From Ziziphus jujuba (Eukaryota > Streptophyta > Magnoliopsida > Rosales > Rhamnaceae), in the NCBI RefSeq assembly GCF_031755915.1, contig NC_083389.1, positions 13,943,001-14,007,000 of the forward strand: a stretch of 64,000 bases of DNA. The letters are read 5' to 3'. The stretch's first letter is position 1; each line of letters starts with the position of its first letter. The translations under genes and the position numbers were made by a program. Below are positions 24,801-39,173 of the stretch, piece after piece. The notes beneath the pieces were generated by a model. The model was not told the DNA's origin, did no database searches, and worked only from the letters and a program-made list of their open reading frames with translations.

Positions 24801-25388
24801 TCCTCCACTGAGCTCTCCTACTGCTCGAACACCAAGAATCAAGCCTGACTGGGATGACCAATCTACCCGGCCAGGCTTCGGTGGCCAGCACTCATCCTTC
24901 CTGCCATCTTCTACTCCACCAAGCCCTGGCCGACAGATTGTTCCTGATCCAGAATGGTTTGCCGGGATTCGGCTCCCCCAAGGAGGGCCAACTTCCCCAA
25001 CTTTCAGTTTGGTCGCTTCCAATCCATTTGGTTTTAAGGATGAGGCTTTGGCTGGTGGTGGCTCCCGCATGTGGACTCCTGGTCAAAGTGGGACTTGCTC
25101 TCCTGCCATTGCAGCAGGCTCTGATCACACTGCTGACATTCCTATGTCTGAAGTGATTTCTGATGAGTTTGCATTTGGAAGCCACGCAACAGGGCTGGTT
25201 AAGCCATGGGAAGGAGAGAGGATTCACGAAGAGTGTGGATCAGATGATCTAGAGCTCACTCTTGGAAGCTCAAGAACCAGGTATGTTGGTTATTTGAATA
25301 TTTACTTACATAGATTAATTGACATTTTACATATATTGATAGACTTGTAATATAGTTACTCACTTGAATCACACAATGTTGCAGGTGA
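21852..25388 (+). CDS. BEH4: BES1/BZR1 homolog (BEH4-type) transcription factor
   Basis: Three exons, 21852-22067, 24523-25280 and 25385-25388, give 325 residues. The last exon contributes only one base plus TGA. Exon 1 encodes the plant-specific BZR1-type basic helix-loop-helix DNA-binding domain ([20 protein letters not shown], then [20 protein letters not shown] and [17 protein letters not shown]). Exon 2 carries the Ser/Pro-rich region with many GSK3/BIN2-type phosphosites, a PEST-like centre ([20 protein letters not shown]) and the C-terminal EAR-type LELTLG motif. These factors bind BRRE and E-box sites in the nucleus and respond to brassinosteroid through BIN2. The start is fixed by the invariant MTSGTRLP N-terminus. 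The 2.45-kb first intron is phase 0. Order and near-full identity to BEH4-like proteins make the call secure; the paralog number is slightly less sure. Confidence 0.93.
22241..22371. repeat. 66-bp tandem duplication in BEH4 intron 1
   Basis: A 66-bp block starting agaaatttcttaatttccct and containing acccaagctagctattatgg occurs twice head to tail with no visible difference. Confidence 0.9.
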
Positions 25389-27482
25389 AGCGTAATCCAA
25401 AAATTGGTGTTGTTATAGCCTTAGATCCAGTGTTTGTGCTTTTTAGAAAAAAGGGTAACTAAAAGGATCGAGGTGAGCACAAACAGCTGCTCTTCTCTCC
25501 CTCTTCTTCTTTCTCTTCTTCTTCTTTTTTTCTTGTTTTTTTTTCTTATTTAATTTTTATTTGTTCCTAAGTTATATATAGTGAGTCAAAGGTGTGAGGG
25601 TGGTTTTAATTGTCTATCTGAACCTAAATTTTAATGAAAAGGACTCTTATACATACATAGATTGGTTGCATTTAATTGTTGGTTTGCCATTCAAAGTAAT
25701 GCTTTGGGGAGGGATGGGAGGAAGGGAATCTGAATCCCTATCCACTTAAATCCAAATGGAGAGCGTCAAATTTTTCTTTGTTTAGCAAATCACAAAACTA
25801 AATCAGAATTATCAAGGCTAATCAACATTTTTCAGCTCTCAAGGCCAGTTTAAATCCCAGTTTAGAAGCGGCAATCCCCTACAAACATTGCCTGCCAAAT
25901 ATATCCAATCAGCAATGAGGGTTGTCTTTGTTTTTGTTTTGTTTTGCATCTGCGGTTAAAGTCAAAAGAATGATTACAAATATTATGAATTAGAAAAACC
26001 ACAGTTCAATCACAATCACAAATGATGTTCGAGTAATGATGGCTGTCACCAAATAATCATATCATATGTGACCAAAATTACATCGAACTTTGATGGTACT
26101 GGTTCTGGAGCTACCAGCCATATTGTAACATTGAATTGCAACATTTTATTTTATTTTTATTTTTGAGGATTTTGGTTGTTAATCATTGAATAATTACTTA
26201 GTGGGGGCACAATGATGTGTTTGTGCGGTCAAATTGACTCGGTGGATGCTGCACTTTCTGTGCCCGCAACGTATTTCGATAATTCATAGCCAAAGTGTAA
26301 AAGGCTTACTAATAAATATATAAAAGGTTACACTTTGCAGAACTGCCATTCCAACTTTTCCTGTTTTCTTCTCCTTTTCAAATTAACACCCCCCAAATTC
26401 CATTTTTTTCTTTTTTTTTTGTCTTTTTGCTTTTTCAGGCGCCTGTAGACTTGTAGTCAGAATTGAGCTAGCTCTATCATTAGCTGCTCCTCCTAACATG
26501 GAGATAAAATAAAATTGTCCTTGAATCACCTTTCTCTGAATAATTTTTTTATAAACTATTTAAAACGTAGCAAACATATAATTAAAAAAAAAAAAAATCA
26601 AAACATTCAAAAACATCAATTATTTTAAAATCATACCAATCAATTTTTAGTTCAAAAACTACGGAAAAACCATGTAAAAATGGCGTCAACTACCATCTAA
26701 TTCTATTTCCCCTGACATGGAAAGTTTCAAAAATATAAAAATAAAACTTTCAATACTTGGATAATGCACATTATCCACTCATAGGTGAGGTGACAATATG
26801 ATGTGTATAATCTATACGTGGATTCCACTTTTCGTGAACAGAGAAGTTCTTACTGCCTAAGACGAGAAAATTTTACGCTGAATACAAATTTTAATTTAAA
26901 AGATTTTACAGATTTCTGATACTGGTTAATTATGGGTTTTATTTATCTTCCTCCGAGTTTAGAATTAAAAACCCCCAAAAAAAAAAGAAAAAAAAAATCT
27001 TAAAACCTTAGGAAGAAGACATAATAGACGTTGGCATCATATTTTAAACTACAGCAAGCGTGATGGTCTACTGGCGAAGAAATTTGAAATTGGTAAGCAG
27101 CAACACCGTCAAGTCCTCATCATATCCGCTTGGTTTGTTTGTCTGTCCTTTTCTTTTAAACAATATCAATGGATTTGTGGCCATACCATGGTTTTGTTTG
27201 TAACCCAAAAGAAATTTGCAATTAGCATACTCTTGGCTTGGAAAAAAGCTTCTGGTAGAAACGAATATCCCTTTTGTCGAATTCCTAAATAATGAGGTCT
27301 AATCCAGTGACCAACAGTGAAATGAAATTTAAAGAACTTGATCATATACATCATATCTACAAGCAAGACCTCCCAGCATTAAACAAGTTCAAACATGTTC
27401 CACCTCTGCTACATCTGAAAGTTAAATCTTCACTTTTTTTGGCTCAACACCGCTTTGGTTGGTTACTTTAAGTGGAACAAAG

Positions 27483-27534
<52 letters not shown>

Positions 27535-27640
27535 ACGAGAAACATGGCAAAAAGAATGTACACATAGATCTTGATCAACCGACCCGCCAATAATATTATG
27601 AAAAAACATTATTATTATTATTATTTTCAAGTAAGAATTT
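25389..27640. other. BEH4 3' flank and intergenic DNA
   Basis: The likely BEH4 3' UTR lies in the first few hundred bases (pyrimidine-rich ttcttcttt tract at about 25500). The rest is AT-rich with no supported gene. A (GA)n microsatellite of about 22 units lies at 27486-27530. Confidence 0.5.
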
Positions 27641-27646
27641 AGCTAA

Positions 27647-30600
27647 TTATCTCTCAAACTTCCCAAATAGGTTTGAGAGAGCATGATAAAGAATAGCAGC
27701 TGCAGGAGGCCTTGGCAATGAACCAAGAAGAATATCATATGCATTGATGGATTGACTACCATAAAACCTGGAGTTTTCTTGTGATCGGGTCGATAGTAGA
27801 CTTCCTTCTAGTGAGCACCCAATAAATGCACCTGTCAATCACAATTTCATTTAAAACAAGCAGATTAAGATAACATGAATGGAAGCTCAAGGCCATGAAA
27901 GTGGTCATAGAGAGATTTTGTTGAGCAATCATACGTTATATGGAAAAGGAAAAGTAGATAAGAGTTGGAATTAACAAACACAAAACATCCGACTGTTTTG
28001 GGGCATCTCATAGAAAAGGCTTAGAGGACATAGAGCAGAACAATTGTATCCCCAAAACTGCAATTAGGACTACGAGAACCTGAAATCTACCAACTTCACA
28101 AAAGTTCTTTTGTATCTTATCAGAATATGTTTCATATTTTGGCAGCTTTTCTATTTGAAAGTCATTTTGTTTCATGAAATTGTTTCATTGCAAGTTTTTC
28201 TTTGAAGAGGCTCTTGAAGTTTTAATGATTACCAAGGTAAATGACACACTAACAAACAGCACCATGTGTTTGTTCACAGAAACAACCCTTGAGCATGACC
28301 ACATAAAACAAAACAATAAGGAAAAATTAAAAAGAAAAAAAAGATATGTCAATGATAGCAGTGAGTTGCAGCAAACAAAATTTGCTCTGCTGCTAAGTTC
28401 AGACAATTTACATCCCATCTTATCAAGAAGAGTGAGTGAAAAACTATACCTTTAGAACAGCTGTATGTATAGCAAGCAGCACAACCACCAACCCCAGCAT
28501 GTACATCAGCCTCAGCAGCCCGCCCAATAATGCCTGCAGCGGCACTCAGACCTGCTCCAACAGAGAAGTGCACATCTCCACTGAATGTTTTTACAGCACC
28601 TTTAGTTCTCAGCACAATAATGAAATCTGTCAGTTCGCCTCCAGCCTGTTGGATATTGCAAAAGAGCTATAAAATTCTAAAGAGCATCCAAAAGATAGAT
28701 TTTTAGCACCTCAAATTTGGATATTCATAAGTCAATCCACAAAGAAGAAAGTTTGAAAATTAGTCACAACTAAGGACTACAGCAAAGTAGAAGCAGACAG
28801 TGATATTCATCAAAATTTAGAAAGTAGAATGTAGTTCTAGAAAAAGAAAGTACGTTATGCTGAGAAGATGTTCAAAAGTATCTACAAAAGCTCAGTAGAG
28901 TTCAACAGATAAAAGTATGTCACCTGAGCTCCCCAACCAACACCAAAAGAAGAAATGGCTGATGGTGGAGACCATGATCCATCTTCCCTACGAGCAACTA
29001 CTAGTCCTATCCCAACTTTATAGGTCACCATAACACCAACCTTTGCAATAGTGAGAATAGCAAGGCCTTTTGCTTGTTTTAAAATGGCGTCTGGTATCGA
29101 GTTTTCAGGTTTCAGAGATCCAACCTGATAATTAAGGTATACTTATACACAAATCAGTTATCAATTCAAAACAACTTAGAACATCATTAATACGAGGGTT
29201 CCCACACTTTAAATTAATTAAAGGCATACCTAAAAAGAAATAGCAACCAACAGAAGGACGAAAAAATTGCTTGTCCTATGAGGTATGCAGATTCAGGACA
29301 TGCAAGTGGAAGCTAGGGTTGATGTATTTCCACACAAAAATAACTAAAGCTATGAAAAAGCTTTCATGAAAATCAAAAGAGAAAGCTCCATTGTTAACTC
29401 AAAGCATTACATGCCTCTTCATGCTCTGGAGTTCTTAAAGCTCTTTTAAATTATATTAAAGGTCTAAATGGTTCCTATGTCCCTGAGATTCATCAACCTA
29501 GTTAATTTCATAAGATGTCTCTAGATGTGAAGAGTTACCTTATTATAACTCTGAATAGTATTTGTGGCCTTATAAATTTCATATTCCATGGATTGGCCCC
29601 ATGGAAAATTTAGCCATGATCTCAAAGTACTAAGGTCCGTCAAATCCTTTGTTGGCAACTGAGCAGCACAACTCACTTCATCCATTAAGTGAGTTTGGGC
29701 AGACTCAAGACGCACACAACATACATCACAGACACGCTGCGGATTTGCAGTGCGGAACTTTGTAGGCAACAAACACCTTCCCTTAGAGCATTCATTACAA
29801 AAAATTCCTCCACAAAAGCGGCAGTGATGCCTAGAGCACATAATAGGATGAAAGCGGACATTACACAGCATGCAAGCTGAAGCAGCACTATCTGCCAACC
29901 ACTTTGGTGGCTCTGCCTCAAGAATTTCCTTGATGTTCCCAAAATTTGCCACTGCAAGTGTATGAGCCATATCTTTCCAAGCTTGCTCTAGAAGCTGGTT
30001 TGATATCCAAGGAATCATAGATCTATGAACATCACCAGAAGTAATAGCACTTACTTTTCCACGAGCTGCTACTAACATCTCATTGACCACATCCCACATG
30101 GTGAGCTCCTTATTCTCTCCAAGAAACTGATTACATCCCATGTCTCCATCAGGGAAGTGTTCAGCGTTCACGTTGAAACCCCCATTCCGCTCTTGATGCT
30201 CCCTTTCCAACATGGAAGGAGCAGTGACAGGTACCCAGACTCCGGTTTCTTCAGAAAGAGATGTATCATAATAGAAAAGATCATTCTTTTTCTGAGATAC
30301 ATCATCATTAACATGTTGAGGAACATTATCCCCCTTTCTGGTTTGAATTGCATCATTTTCTTGTTTTTCCAGCTGTCTCTGTTCATTTTGCACAAAATCA
30401 ACTGTTTTATTCAAACTACTGTTCGCTGTGTGTTTCTTCAGGTCCTGAGAAACCTAATCATCAGCAACCAAGAACATCAACCATGGCTATCTCACACAGA
30501 GAAGAATAAATCCAATGATTCATAATTAAAAGAACTTATAACAGAACGTATAGACAGGTTTTATTAACAATAATCAAAGCATGCATGCCTCCTAAAAATC

Positions 30601-31382
30601 TTGACTAAGAAACAACAACAAATACAAATGAGAGTAACACTTGCACATTTCATGTTCATGCACACCCATATTATAGCAGGCAATTGCCCTGCCTGTCAAC
30701 GGCTTCAATTTAGCAAATAAAATAAGTCCATATACATTTCAGCTATAACTTTCCAAACATGGCACATTCCCAACTTCAGTGTAGTGATTTTTAAGCTACC
30801 AAAGATTTTATTATCGTACAAGTACTACTAGATGATATCCATTGAATCATAATCAACATGGTTCTCTATATTATTCATCAATTCTGTTCCGCATTTTTAA
30901 TTCAATTAATTGTCACCATGTTTATCAATTCCATAGTGAATCTTATCCACCTGGGCATCATAATATACATATTCCACAAATTTCTCCAATCCTCAATTCT
31001 CTCAATCAGAAATTACAAAATTTTCTGAAAAAATTCCACTTAATCATACAACAAAATAAAGTACAGATAAAGCGGGGAGACAACATAGTAAAACAAAGGA
31101 AAAAAAGAATGAAAGAAAAGGTACGATATTCACACCATCCTCCATTTGAGACCGTGAAAACTAAAAACAAACAAAAACATTCCGAGCAGCAGATAGAGAG
31201 ACTAAAGAATACAAAGTAGGTACAGATAGAGTTAGATTTTCAATTAAAGGAACACAAAGCTTGCAAAAATCATTCCGAGCAGCAGAGAGAGAGAGAGAGA
31301 GAATGGTCACCTGGGAAAGTGAACAGAAATTGGGTAGAAGGTCATGGAGTTCAATTTTGGGGTAGAGTAAGTGTCCCTCCAT
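27647..31382 (-). CDS. FYVE zinc-finger and SYLF domain protein (CFS1-like)
   Basis: Five exons on the minus strand, 31382-31311, 30453-29539, 29124-28924, 28645-28450 and 27831-27647, join at GT-AG introns to give 522 residues. Residues of about 190-270 form a FYVE finger, with PKWLADSAASACMLC, the SRHHCRFCGGIFCNEC signature for phosphatidylinositol 3-phosphate binding, and a final CDVCC. The C-terminal 200 residues are a SYLF (Ysc84) lipid-binding domain: AKGLAILTIAKVGVMVTYKV, GSWSPPSAISSFGVGWGAQ, VGAGLSAAAGIIGRAAEAD, then NAYDILLGSLPRPPAA. The combination matches Arabidopsis CFS1 (At3g43230) and relatives, endosomal proteins linked to multivesicular bodies and autophagy. ATG 31382 is chosen because codons further upstream in the frame lack an ATG. 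The N-terminal half is acidic and low in conservation. Confidence 0.88.
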
Positions 31383-31592
31383 TGGCGAGACCTTCTGTAT
31401 TCGGACGGCTAACGACGACGACGACGACAATTGCCGTCTAAAATGTCTTGCCGTGAGAAAAAGACCCAGACGCAGATAATATTATCATAATTTATTCATT
31501 AACGTAGATAATTTTATAGGCCAAACCACATATTCTGATAATCAACCCGATTTTTCGTTTTTAATAGGTAACTGTAATCCAAAACCATCGCT

Positions 31593-31631
<39 letters not shown>

Positions 31632-32494
31632 CTAAATAACCATCGCTGGTTATACTTCTACTCATATTATATTTTTATATAAATTTAACCATATCTTTTT
31701 GCTCTACCAGATTATAAAATACATTTTTATAATCATACGTATAATGATATTATTATTTTTTTTTCCAAAATGTTTAACTGATAAGCTAGATTGAAAATTT
31801 CCGTCCCCAAAAAAAAAAAAAAAAAAAAAATCTAGATTGAAAATTTAAGAATTTTTTTCATAAAATTATTCCACAAACCAATAATCACGGTAACGTTTAA
31901 TTATTTTAAAAAAAAATTGTTACGCAATGTATATTTTTTATAAAGTAATTAGTATATATGTCTTATTATCTGTAAATTGATCAACTACTAATATTTAAAT
32001 TTTAAAAGAAAAAAAAAAAGGTTTCAAGAGCATATAGAAAGAGAATGGGCCCATACAAAAAGAATATATATTGTCGAATGTATTTTAAGAAATTAGATTC
32101 CAAGGAGAAAATTGCAAAAAACATACATATATATATATATATATATGTTGCAAAAAATAAAAAGGTACTTATATAAAGAATTATTTTCATGAAAGCATGG
32201 TATAATTCCTTTCGCTATCATAAAAAAGAAATAATAAATAAATAAAAAAAAGATATAAATCATTCGCTTTCACTATAAATGCGAAAGGATAGGTCTCAAG
32301 TCTTTTCCAGAAATTAAATATTTCGGAAAAAAATTGCAATAATCAATCGGAATATATTTGCTCTACATATTTTATTTATTTATCTTTTTGATGGAAGGGA
32401 AAAATTTCAAGACTTCAAACCATAAAAAGAATATAACCTCTTAAGGATAGACCAATTCATGCGAAATAATAATAATACTTTAATGTACCTCTTC

Positions 32495-32525
<31 letters not shown>

Positions 32526-33761
32526 AGAACTTCACACAATTTGACTGAACCAAAATTTATTTATTATTTTGAACAGAAATGTGGGAATGTTTGAATTCAA
32601 TTATATTAAAAAAAATCCCATAAATAATGGAGTTAATTTTTTTGGATTTTTATTATTATATATATTTTTTGCAATAGTAAAAATTAATGGAATTAAATTT
32701 TTTTTTTGATAAAAAATTAATGGAATTAAGTTGAGATATACATCTGCAACCCACTTATTATAATGTGATTTATCTAATTGACTAATTCAATCTGAACTTT
32801 TTCCTTAAAATAATATAAATTCAATCTGAAAATTACATTTTGACTCGAATATTATATCCAAATTTTTTCAAAACTTAAAAATTTAATTTAAATAAATCAA
32901 TAATTCAAATATGCATTTTAATTAAATTTAAACTTACATTTTTCAGATTATTTATTTAATTTTTGGAAATAAAATTTAATCTGATTTGTCAGTCAGGGCA
33001 CTAAAGTCCCCCAACTGTGAGAAGCACTTTTCTCGTAAGAATATCTATATCCATTTTAGCCACAAGAGCGTTACGTGGCATCTAAATAATCGCGTGTGCG
33101 CATTACGCACCCCAGCGCACTGTATATGGCCGACAGAAAACGTGTGCGTAGGTTAAGAGTCATTTACGTTTTGAGTTTCACAGTTTGGGACTTCATACAT
33201 TTCATTTTCTCTACCTGATTCCAAAATCGCAACTCTAATCCACATTTTTTTTGTTTTTGTTCTTTATTATATATATATATATATTTTTTTTGAGGTTATT
33301 AAAAACAGAATCTTTCTTCTTCCTTTTTTATGATAATTTTCTCCTGTAAAAAGAAATTAAAACGACAAAAATTCAATTTCAGATTCCTGAACTTATTAAA
33401 ATCCCGAGCTTAAACCTCTTAGATTTTTTGCAGTGTTTTCGTTTTGGGAGTTTGAAACCCTAATCTCTCATTTCTTTCTATAATTTGAGCTCTATAAATT
33501 TCTGTTCCGAGAATATCAAAGCTGGAATCTTTTTCCTATTTTCATAGTCCGGAGGAGCTTGAAAATTTTAGTGCGAAAATCCCCATTTGAAGCTGCTTGT
33601 TTTGCGGTCAGTCTGTTTCTCTGAGTTTTAGTCAACACGCATAAGTTGAGCCTCCTTTGGGATTTGGGATTGAGAAAAAAACCCTACTTTGATTGGAAAT
33701 ATGAAGTATCTGTGAGTTTTCGGAGAAGAAGGTTAAACAAATTTGTGAAGATTCTTTACCA
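31383..33761. other. bidirectional intergenic region between FYVE-SYLF and TGD4-like genes
   Basis: The two genes diverge from this region. It is strongly AT-rich with poly-T tracts (about 31593-31630 and 32497-32522) and (TA)n runs near 32130 and 33270. A GC-richer patch at 33040-33140 (ttacgtggcat, gcgtgtgcgcattacgc) may be promoter sequence for the plus-strand gene. No coding segment is recognised. Confidence 0.5.
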
Positions 33762-36700
33762 ATGATGTCCGTAGAGAGGCCTTTCGAAGCATGGGAAGAG
33801 GTTCAACGGCACGGTCAGGACCTAGCAGATCGGCTTGCTCAGGGTTTTACGGGTTTGATTCAGTCTCATATGAATCCGCCATCTTTTCCCTGGCCCAATC
33901 CTCATAATACAAAGCTCTTCGATCTTGAATTCCCGACCCAGAGTTTCGGCAAGAGGGATATTGGGTTGCTGGCTGATAGCTCGGGAATTAATGGGGTTTC
34001 GGCGATTTTTGATATTGGTAATAGAATCGGGCAAGCTGGGGCGGATTTCGGGGCGTGCTTGAATGGGATGGTTCAGCAAATTTTTAGGAGAATACCGGTA
34101 CCATTTCGGCAAGAGGAACATGTGATAGAAGTGCTTCAGATGGATATCAATAAGAACAGGCAGAGAGCTGATGCGGGTGTGATCGTCCATGAGGAACTGG
34201 GACCGTTGACGTTTCGTTTGAAGGATTTGGATTCTGTTGAGAATGAAACTGGCTCTGATGGATTGGTGGATGAAGAAATTGCTGGCTTTAATCTCATGGC
34301 GGCTGGCCATCTTGCTAGGCCCCAGGTAAATTTATTGACACAATTAGTACGTAACTTAAATGGCTTTATGTTTCACCTCTGCTTAAGGTGGTTGGGATCT
34401 GTAGATTAGTGCTTATCAAAAAGGATTTCTTAGTTTAACTTATTATTTATTAGTTGCACTAAGTATGAGGTAGAGATGCACACAAATTCAATTACTGTAG
34501 TGGGAGAAAGGAGCTAGGAAGTGCTTAGCGTGCCTCTTAATGACAAAGGGAAAACATAGGCAGTTTCAAAGTAGAATCTTTACTGAAGGGATGATATTCT
34601 GTAATGATTGTGATGCCGCTATATTAACTGCGTTCTTAATTAGGGAGAGGAATAGATGGTGTTTGGATTCACTTTTGGAGTTTCGAATCAGTGATTACCA
34701 TTGTCATCTGTGCTGCATGGTGCAAATTACGAATAATTTTTGTCATGGCATTAGCTAGTAAGGTGTTGGTGAGAAAAGAATAAAATTGTGAATCTGAGGT
34801 ATCATTCCAAAAATATGAGCATAGTTTATTGCAACTATTAGAGGTGGTTTCCTTTGAAGGGAATTATGAAAGTCTTTTGAGCATTTCATTGGCCATGAAT
34901 TATTTGATTATTGGAGTTATACAGTAAAATTATTCTATCCATATCTTCAAAAAAAGTTCATTTTGGAAATCCTTAGTTGTTTCATTTACGTTTATATAAT
35001 ATTTAAAAAAAATAAAAAAAAAATAAAAAAGAAGAAGAAGAAAACATATATAATTGTCTCTTTACATCCATATGATATCTATTGTCATTGCCCCTTATAC
35101 CATATGTTCTTTCCTCCTTCCCTTCTAGCTGTCATTGTTTTTGAGATTTATTTAGATAGCAGTCTGATTTGTAAATTTTCCAGATGTTGGAAAAATGGTT
35201 GCTGATTATTTGTTGGTTCACTTTTCTTTTTTGATTGCTGATGTAGGGGTTATTCAATATCACATCGACTTACGATAGTAGAACACGCGATGTAGAAAGT
35301 TCTATGGTTGCAAGGGGAGACCTATGGAGGGTCGAAGCATCGCACAGTAGTTCCACATCTGGGAATGATAATTCGTCTTTATTCCTTCTTCAGCTTGGCC
35401 CACTACTATTTGTTCGTGATGCTACACTTCTTCTGCCTGTGCATTTGTCAAAGCAACACTTGCTTTGGTATGGTTATGATAGGAAGGTATGATCAGCTTC
35501 AGATTTTTCATTTTGGACAGATACTAAATTAAGTGTTAGGGGTATTAAGTACATAGGTCTGATCAAATCGGGGCATTGTATTGACCACAGGATACTTGTT
35601 GCCATATGAGCTGTCCCAGGAGGGGTGATAAGCTTTGGTAGACTGATAGAAATTTGTTTCAAAATAATCAACTCTAGGATGGTGATTATGTATACGTTTC
35701 ATGAGAATTAGTCTTAAAGAGTGTGTGTCTTATATTGGTTTAAATTAAATGTTATCTACATGCTGAGATACTGAACAGGCTTTCAAAATATATATGTTTT
35801 TTTTATTTTTATATTTTTCCCCTGTACTTCTTTGTTATGACTTTTATACTGTATCCATAAATGTCTTGAGAACATTATTAGAGATACAATTTTAAGCTAC
35901 TTGTATAAAGCTTCCATTGACATCTTAGACATGATTTGAGAGTTGCTAATGCTCCATTTGTTGTGGGCAATGTATATACTGTGACATGTCCTCCTCTGGA
36001 ATGTTCAATTTGGAAACATCTCAATAATTTGCAAGTTCTGATTTATTTTATTTATTTATTTATTTTTTGTAACTACTTTTACAAGCTAATTTGCTTTAGG
36101 GATTTCACAAATTGCATCTAGATTCTTCTTGATGATTTTTGCAATTCTTTTTTTCAATTTTCTTATATGCTTATTTGTTTGATTGTCAGAATGGCATGCA
36201 TTCTCTTTGCCCAGCAGTGTGGTCCAAGCACAGAAGGTGGCTCTTAATGTCAATGCTATGTCTCAATCCCATGGCTTGTGTAAGTTGATTACTTATAAGA
36301 GAATATGAAACATTATGGCCAGTGCACGCACAAACACATCATTTTCATGTGTTTGCACATTTTTGCTTCTTAGCTTATGGGTATTCAAACCATGGGTGTG
36401 TTGATGCTACCTTTCAAAGAGAATAAATATATTGCTCGCCCATTTGCTATCCTGGATTGTTAGGGATTTAAATGGGGGTTGGGAGAATAGAAAATGAAAA
36501 ATAAAAAAGGGGCTCTGACTGTATCCCCAAAAAAAAAAAAAAAAAATTAAATAAATAAACAAAAAATTCTATTCTTCCTAGTATCAGTGAGATAAGTGGA
36601 GGAATGGATGCTATTCATTTCTTCTGAGAATAAATTTTTGTCACCTTTGTCTTGTGAAGGTACACTGTTTTGAGGTGGAGTGGCATCTCATATTAAACTT

Positions 36701-37979
36701 GAATTTATTTGAGATTGAAGCATCAATTCCTTCCTTGTTCTTATTTTCTGTCTCTGACTCTCTCTCTCTCTCTCTCTGGGGCCCAGTCATTTGTTGATTT
36801 ACAGTTTCCAAATGGGCAACTCACTTATGTATCTGGTGAGGGGCTAAGTACTAGTGCATTCCTACCCGTTGGCGGAGGCCTTCTACAAGTGCACGGACAA
36901 TATCCAGGAGAAATGAGATTCAGCTTCTCTTGCAAGGTTTGGAAACAAATTATGTGCTTCCAAAAGTATTTAATATTAATTTGGAATGAAGTGATTCATG
37001 ATATCAAATTGGTATTCTTATGAAAACTAAGAATTTCTAGTCCTATGTATTATCAGAATAAGTGGGGAACAAGGATAACACCAATGGTGCAATGGCCAGA
37101 TAAATCTTTTTCATTAGGTCTTGCACAAGCCATGGCCTGGCAGAGATCTGGTCTCATGGTGAGGCCTACAGTCCAATGCAGGTAAGTTCCATGCTTTTCA
37201 GTGGCCTCTAAATTAATGAATCAATTTATATCAAGATACAAGACTAATTTGAAAAGTTAATCTATCATGCTTATGCATGAAGAATTATATCTTTGAACAT
37301 TTCTATGGTTATTTTGGTCTTCATAGCTCACTGATAAATGTGCATTCCATTTATCTTGATCTTTTGGTTAATGCATTCATTTGCGTTTGTATTTTCCCTT
37401 CAACTCGCTATGTTTATTTATTCCTGTTTTAAATTGTCAGTTTATGCCCTACTTTTGGTGGAAGCAATCCAGGATTGCGGGCAGAACTTATTCATTCAGT
37501 GAAGGAGCAACTGAGTTTGATCTGCGGTTGTTCATTAGTGACACCTCCTTCTGCGTTTGCATCCATATCAGTAAGTTATTTCAGTAGCAGTTAAGACTTA
37601 TATTTATAGTGGCCCAAGGATAGGTCTTTACTGTCAATTTCTATCACTGAAGCTGTAATTGATTCACTTTAACAGCTTTTAAAATATGAGCCGATTGCAC
37701 CTTTTACAAATTCATTTGCTGCATTATCCTGCAATTTCAATGATATGAATTTCTGCTTGTACTTCTGATTTTTAGGTTTCCCTGGTGGTTTTTGTATGTC
37801 TAGGGTATCCTGGTATTCACCTTCTTGCTTTAATTTGTTTCATGTTAATTCAGATTGGCAGGTCCAAGTGGAATGGAAATGTTGGGAACTCAGGGATAGT
37901 GTTCAGAGTGGATGCTCCACTTACAAGTGTTGGTCGACCTTCCTTTTCAGTTCAGATAAATGGTGGTATTGAATTTTGA
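33762..37979 (+). CDS. TGD4-related chloroplast envelope lipid-transfer protein
   Basis: Seven exons, 33762-34325, 35247-35486, 36190-36279, 36787-36936, 37057-37181, 37441-37570 and 37854-37979, join in frame at GT-AG introns to give 474 residues. The N-terminus PFEAWEEVQRHGQDLADRLA and PPSFPWPNP identify the plant family containing Arabidopsis At2g44640, a relative of TGD4/PDE320. TGD4 is a beta-barrel-like protein of the outer chloroplast envelope that binds phosphatidic acid in ER-to-plastid lipid import. Alternating short strands rich in Gly and aromatics (FVDLQFPNGQLTYVSGEG, LLQVHGQYPGEM, PSFSVQINGGIEF) fit a barrel, and no signal peptide or long hydrophobic helix is seen. The final residues end in a phenylalanine, as in outer-membrane barrels. 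ATG 33762 is preceded by another in-frame-compatible leader without ATG; MMSVERPFEAWEE fits family starts. Family membership is firm; the exact role is inferred. Confidence 0.85.
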
Positions 37980-39173
37980 TTGTTGGACCTTAAGCAATTG
38001 CTATACAAATGTATATAGTCTCGTTCTGTCATACAATACCACATGTGAATATATGAATGTTGTCTTCTGCTAATTTGACCCATCACCCCTGTTTTACCAG
38101 TATTGGTGGCCATTTTATTTTATTGTTTTTTTTCCTCCTAATTTTCTCTGATTTTGCACCTACAAATTTTTGCCTGTCTATGTTCATATGATGGATAGAA
38201 ATAGATGTATGTAGTTGGATTTGGGTATCTCAATTTGGTTCTACTATGTTGTGCTATGTCATTATAATAAATTTAATGGTTAAGATGTATGCAAAAATCA
38301 TGGTGTTATGTGAGAAAATTTTCTAATGCATTAAGATGGTTTTGATGTATTCTTTTTGAGGCTGCTTTTTATTTTTTCGCTTTATTTTTAAGGTAATAGT
38401 ATTTAAACTTAAAAGTGTTGTAAATATCGTATTTTTATTATTTTTATGTTTAAAAATTAAAAAAGTATTGGTTTAAATAAAATCAAATGATCTAATAATA
38501 AAATTTATAGTCTATATATAATAATAATAACTTAAATGGAGATGTTAAGGAAAAAGAGATTAATTAATGTGCTATTATAATATTTTTTAGTTATTCTAAA
38601 AAATGTGTTTTTCAGTTATTTAAAAATTAATGTCTTTGAAAATTAGTTGATTTTGATTGTTATAAAGATTTTGAATTTATTTTTGTTCAAAAAAACAGAT
38701 TAATTATGTGGCGGTATTTTATTTTTGTAATTATTTTGAATACTGTTTAATTGTTAAAAAGATTAAAGATATTTCTGGAGTTTCTTAAAATTGATTCAAG
38801 CGAAATCTAGTTTAATATAAACTGAATATTCTTAATCAGTAAGTGAATTCCAATACAAGATAATAAATGTTGTCAAATCAGTTAGCAACAACGTTGATTA
38901 TTGTAGCATTCGGTATTCATACGAACTTAAAAGTTGTATAACCATTTGTCAAGGAGGATAGCTAAAAACAAAAGTTGCTAGTGCTAATAGATGAGAAATA
39001 AATTAATAGTTGATATACCGCTTAGATTTAGTTCTGCAATTATTTCATCGTTTCTCACTTTCATCATAATAATTTGTCCGTACACAAATTGCAAATGCCA
39101 TTGTTATTAATAATGTGAATCTCCTTGGAGTTCAAATTATTGCTTCATATTTTTGCAATCAAGGGCCAGCAAA
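37980..39173. other. convergent 3' intergenic region
   Basis: The TGD4-like gene (plus) and the seipin gene (minus) converge here. Sequence is AT-rich with no recognised gene. Both 3' UTRs presumably lie at its edges. Confidence 0.5.

Noticed and set aside
33822..34310. A 162-codon minus-strand ORF opposite the TGD4-like first exon
   Set aside because: It is an antisense shadow; the plus strand has the conserved family N-terminus and consistent splicing.
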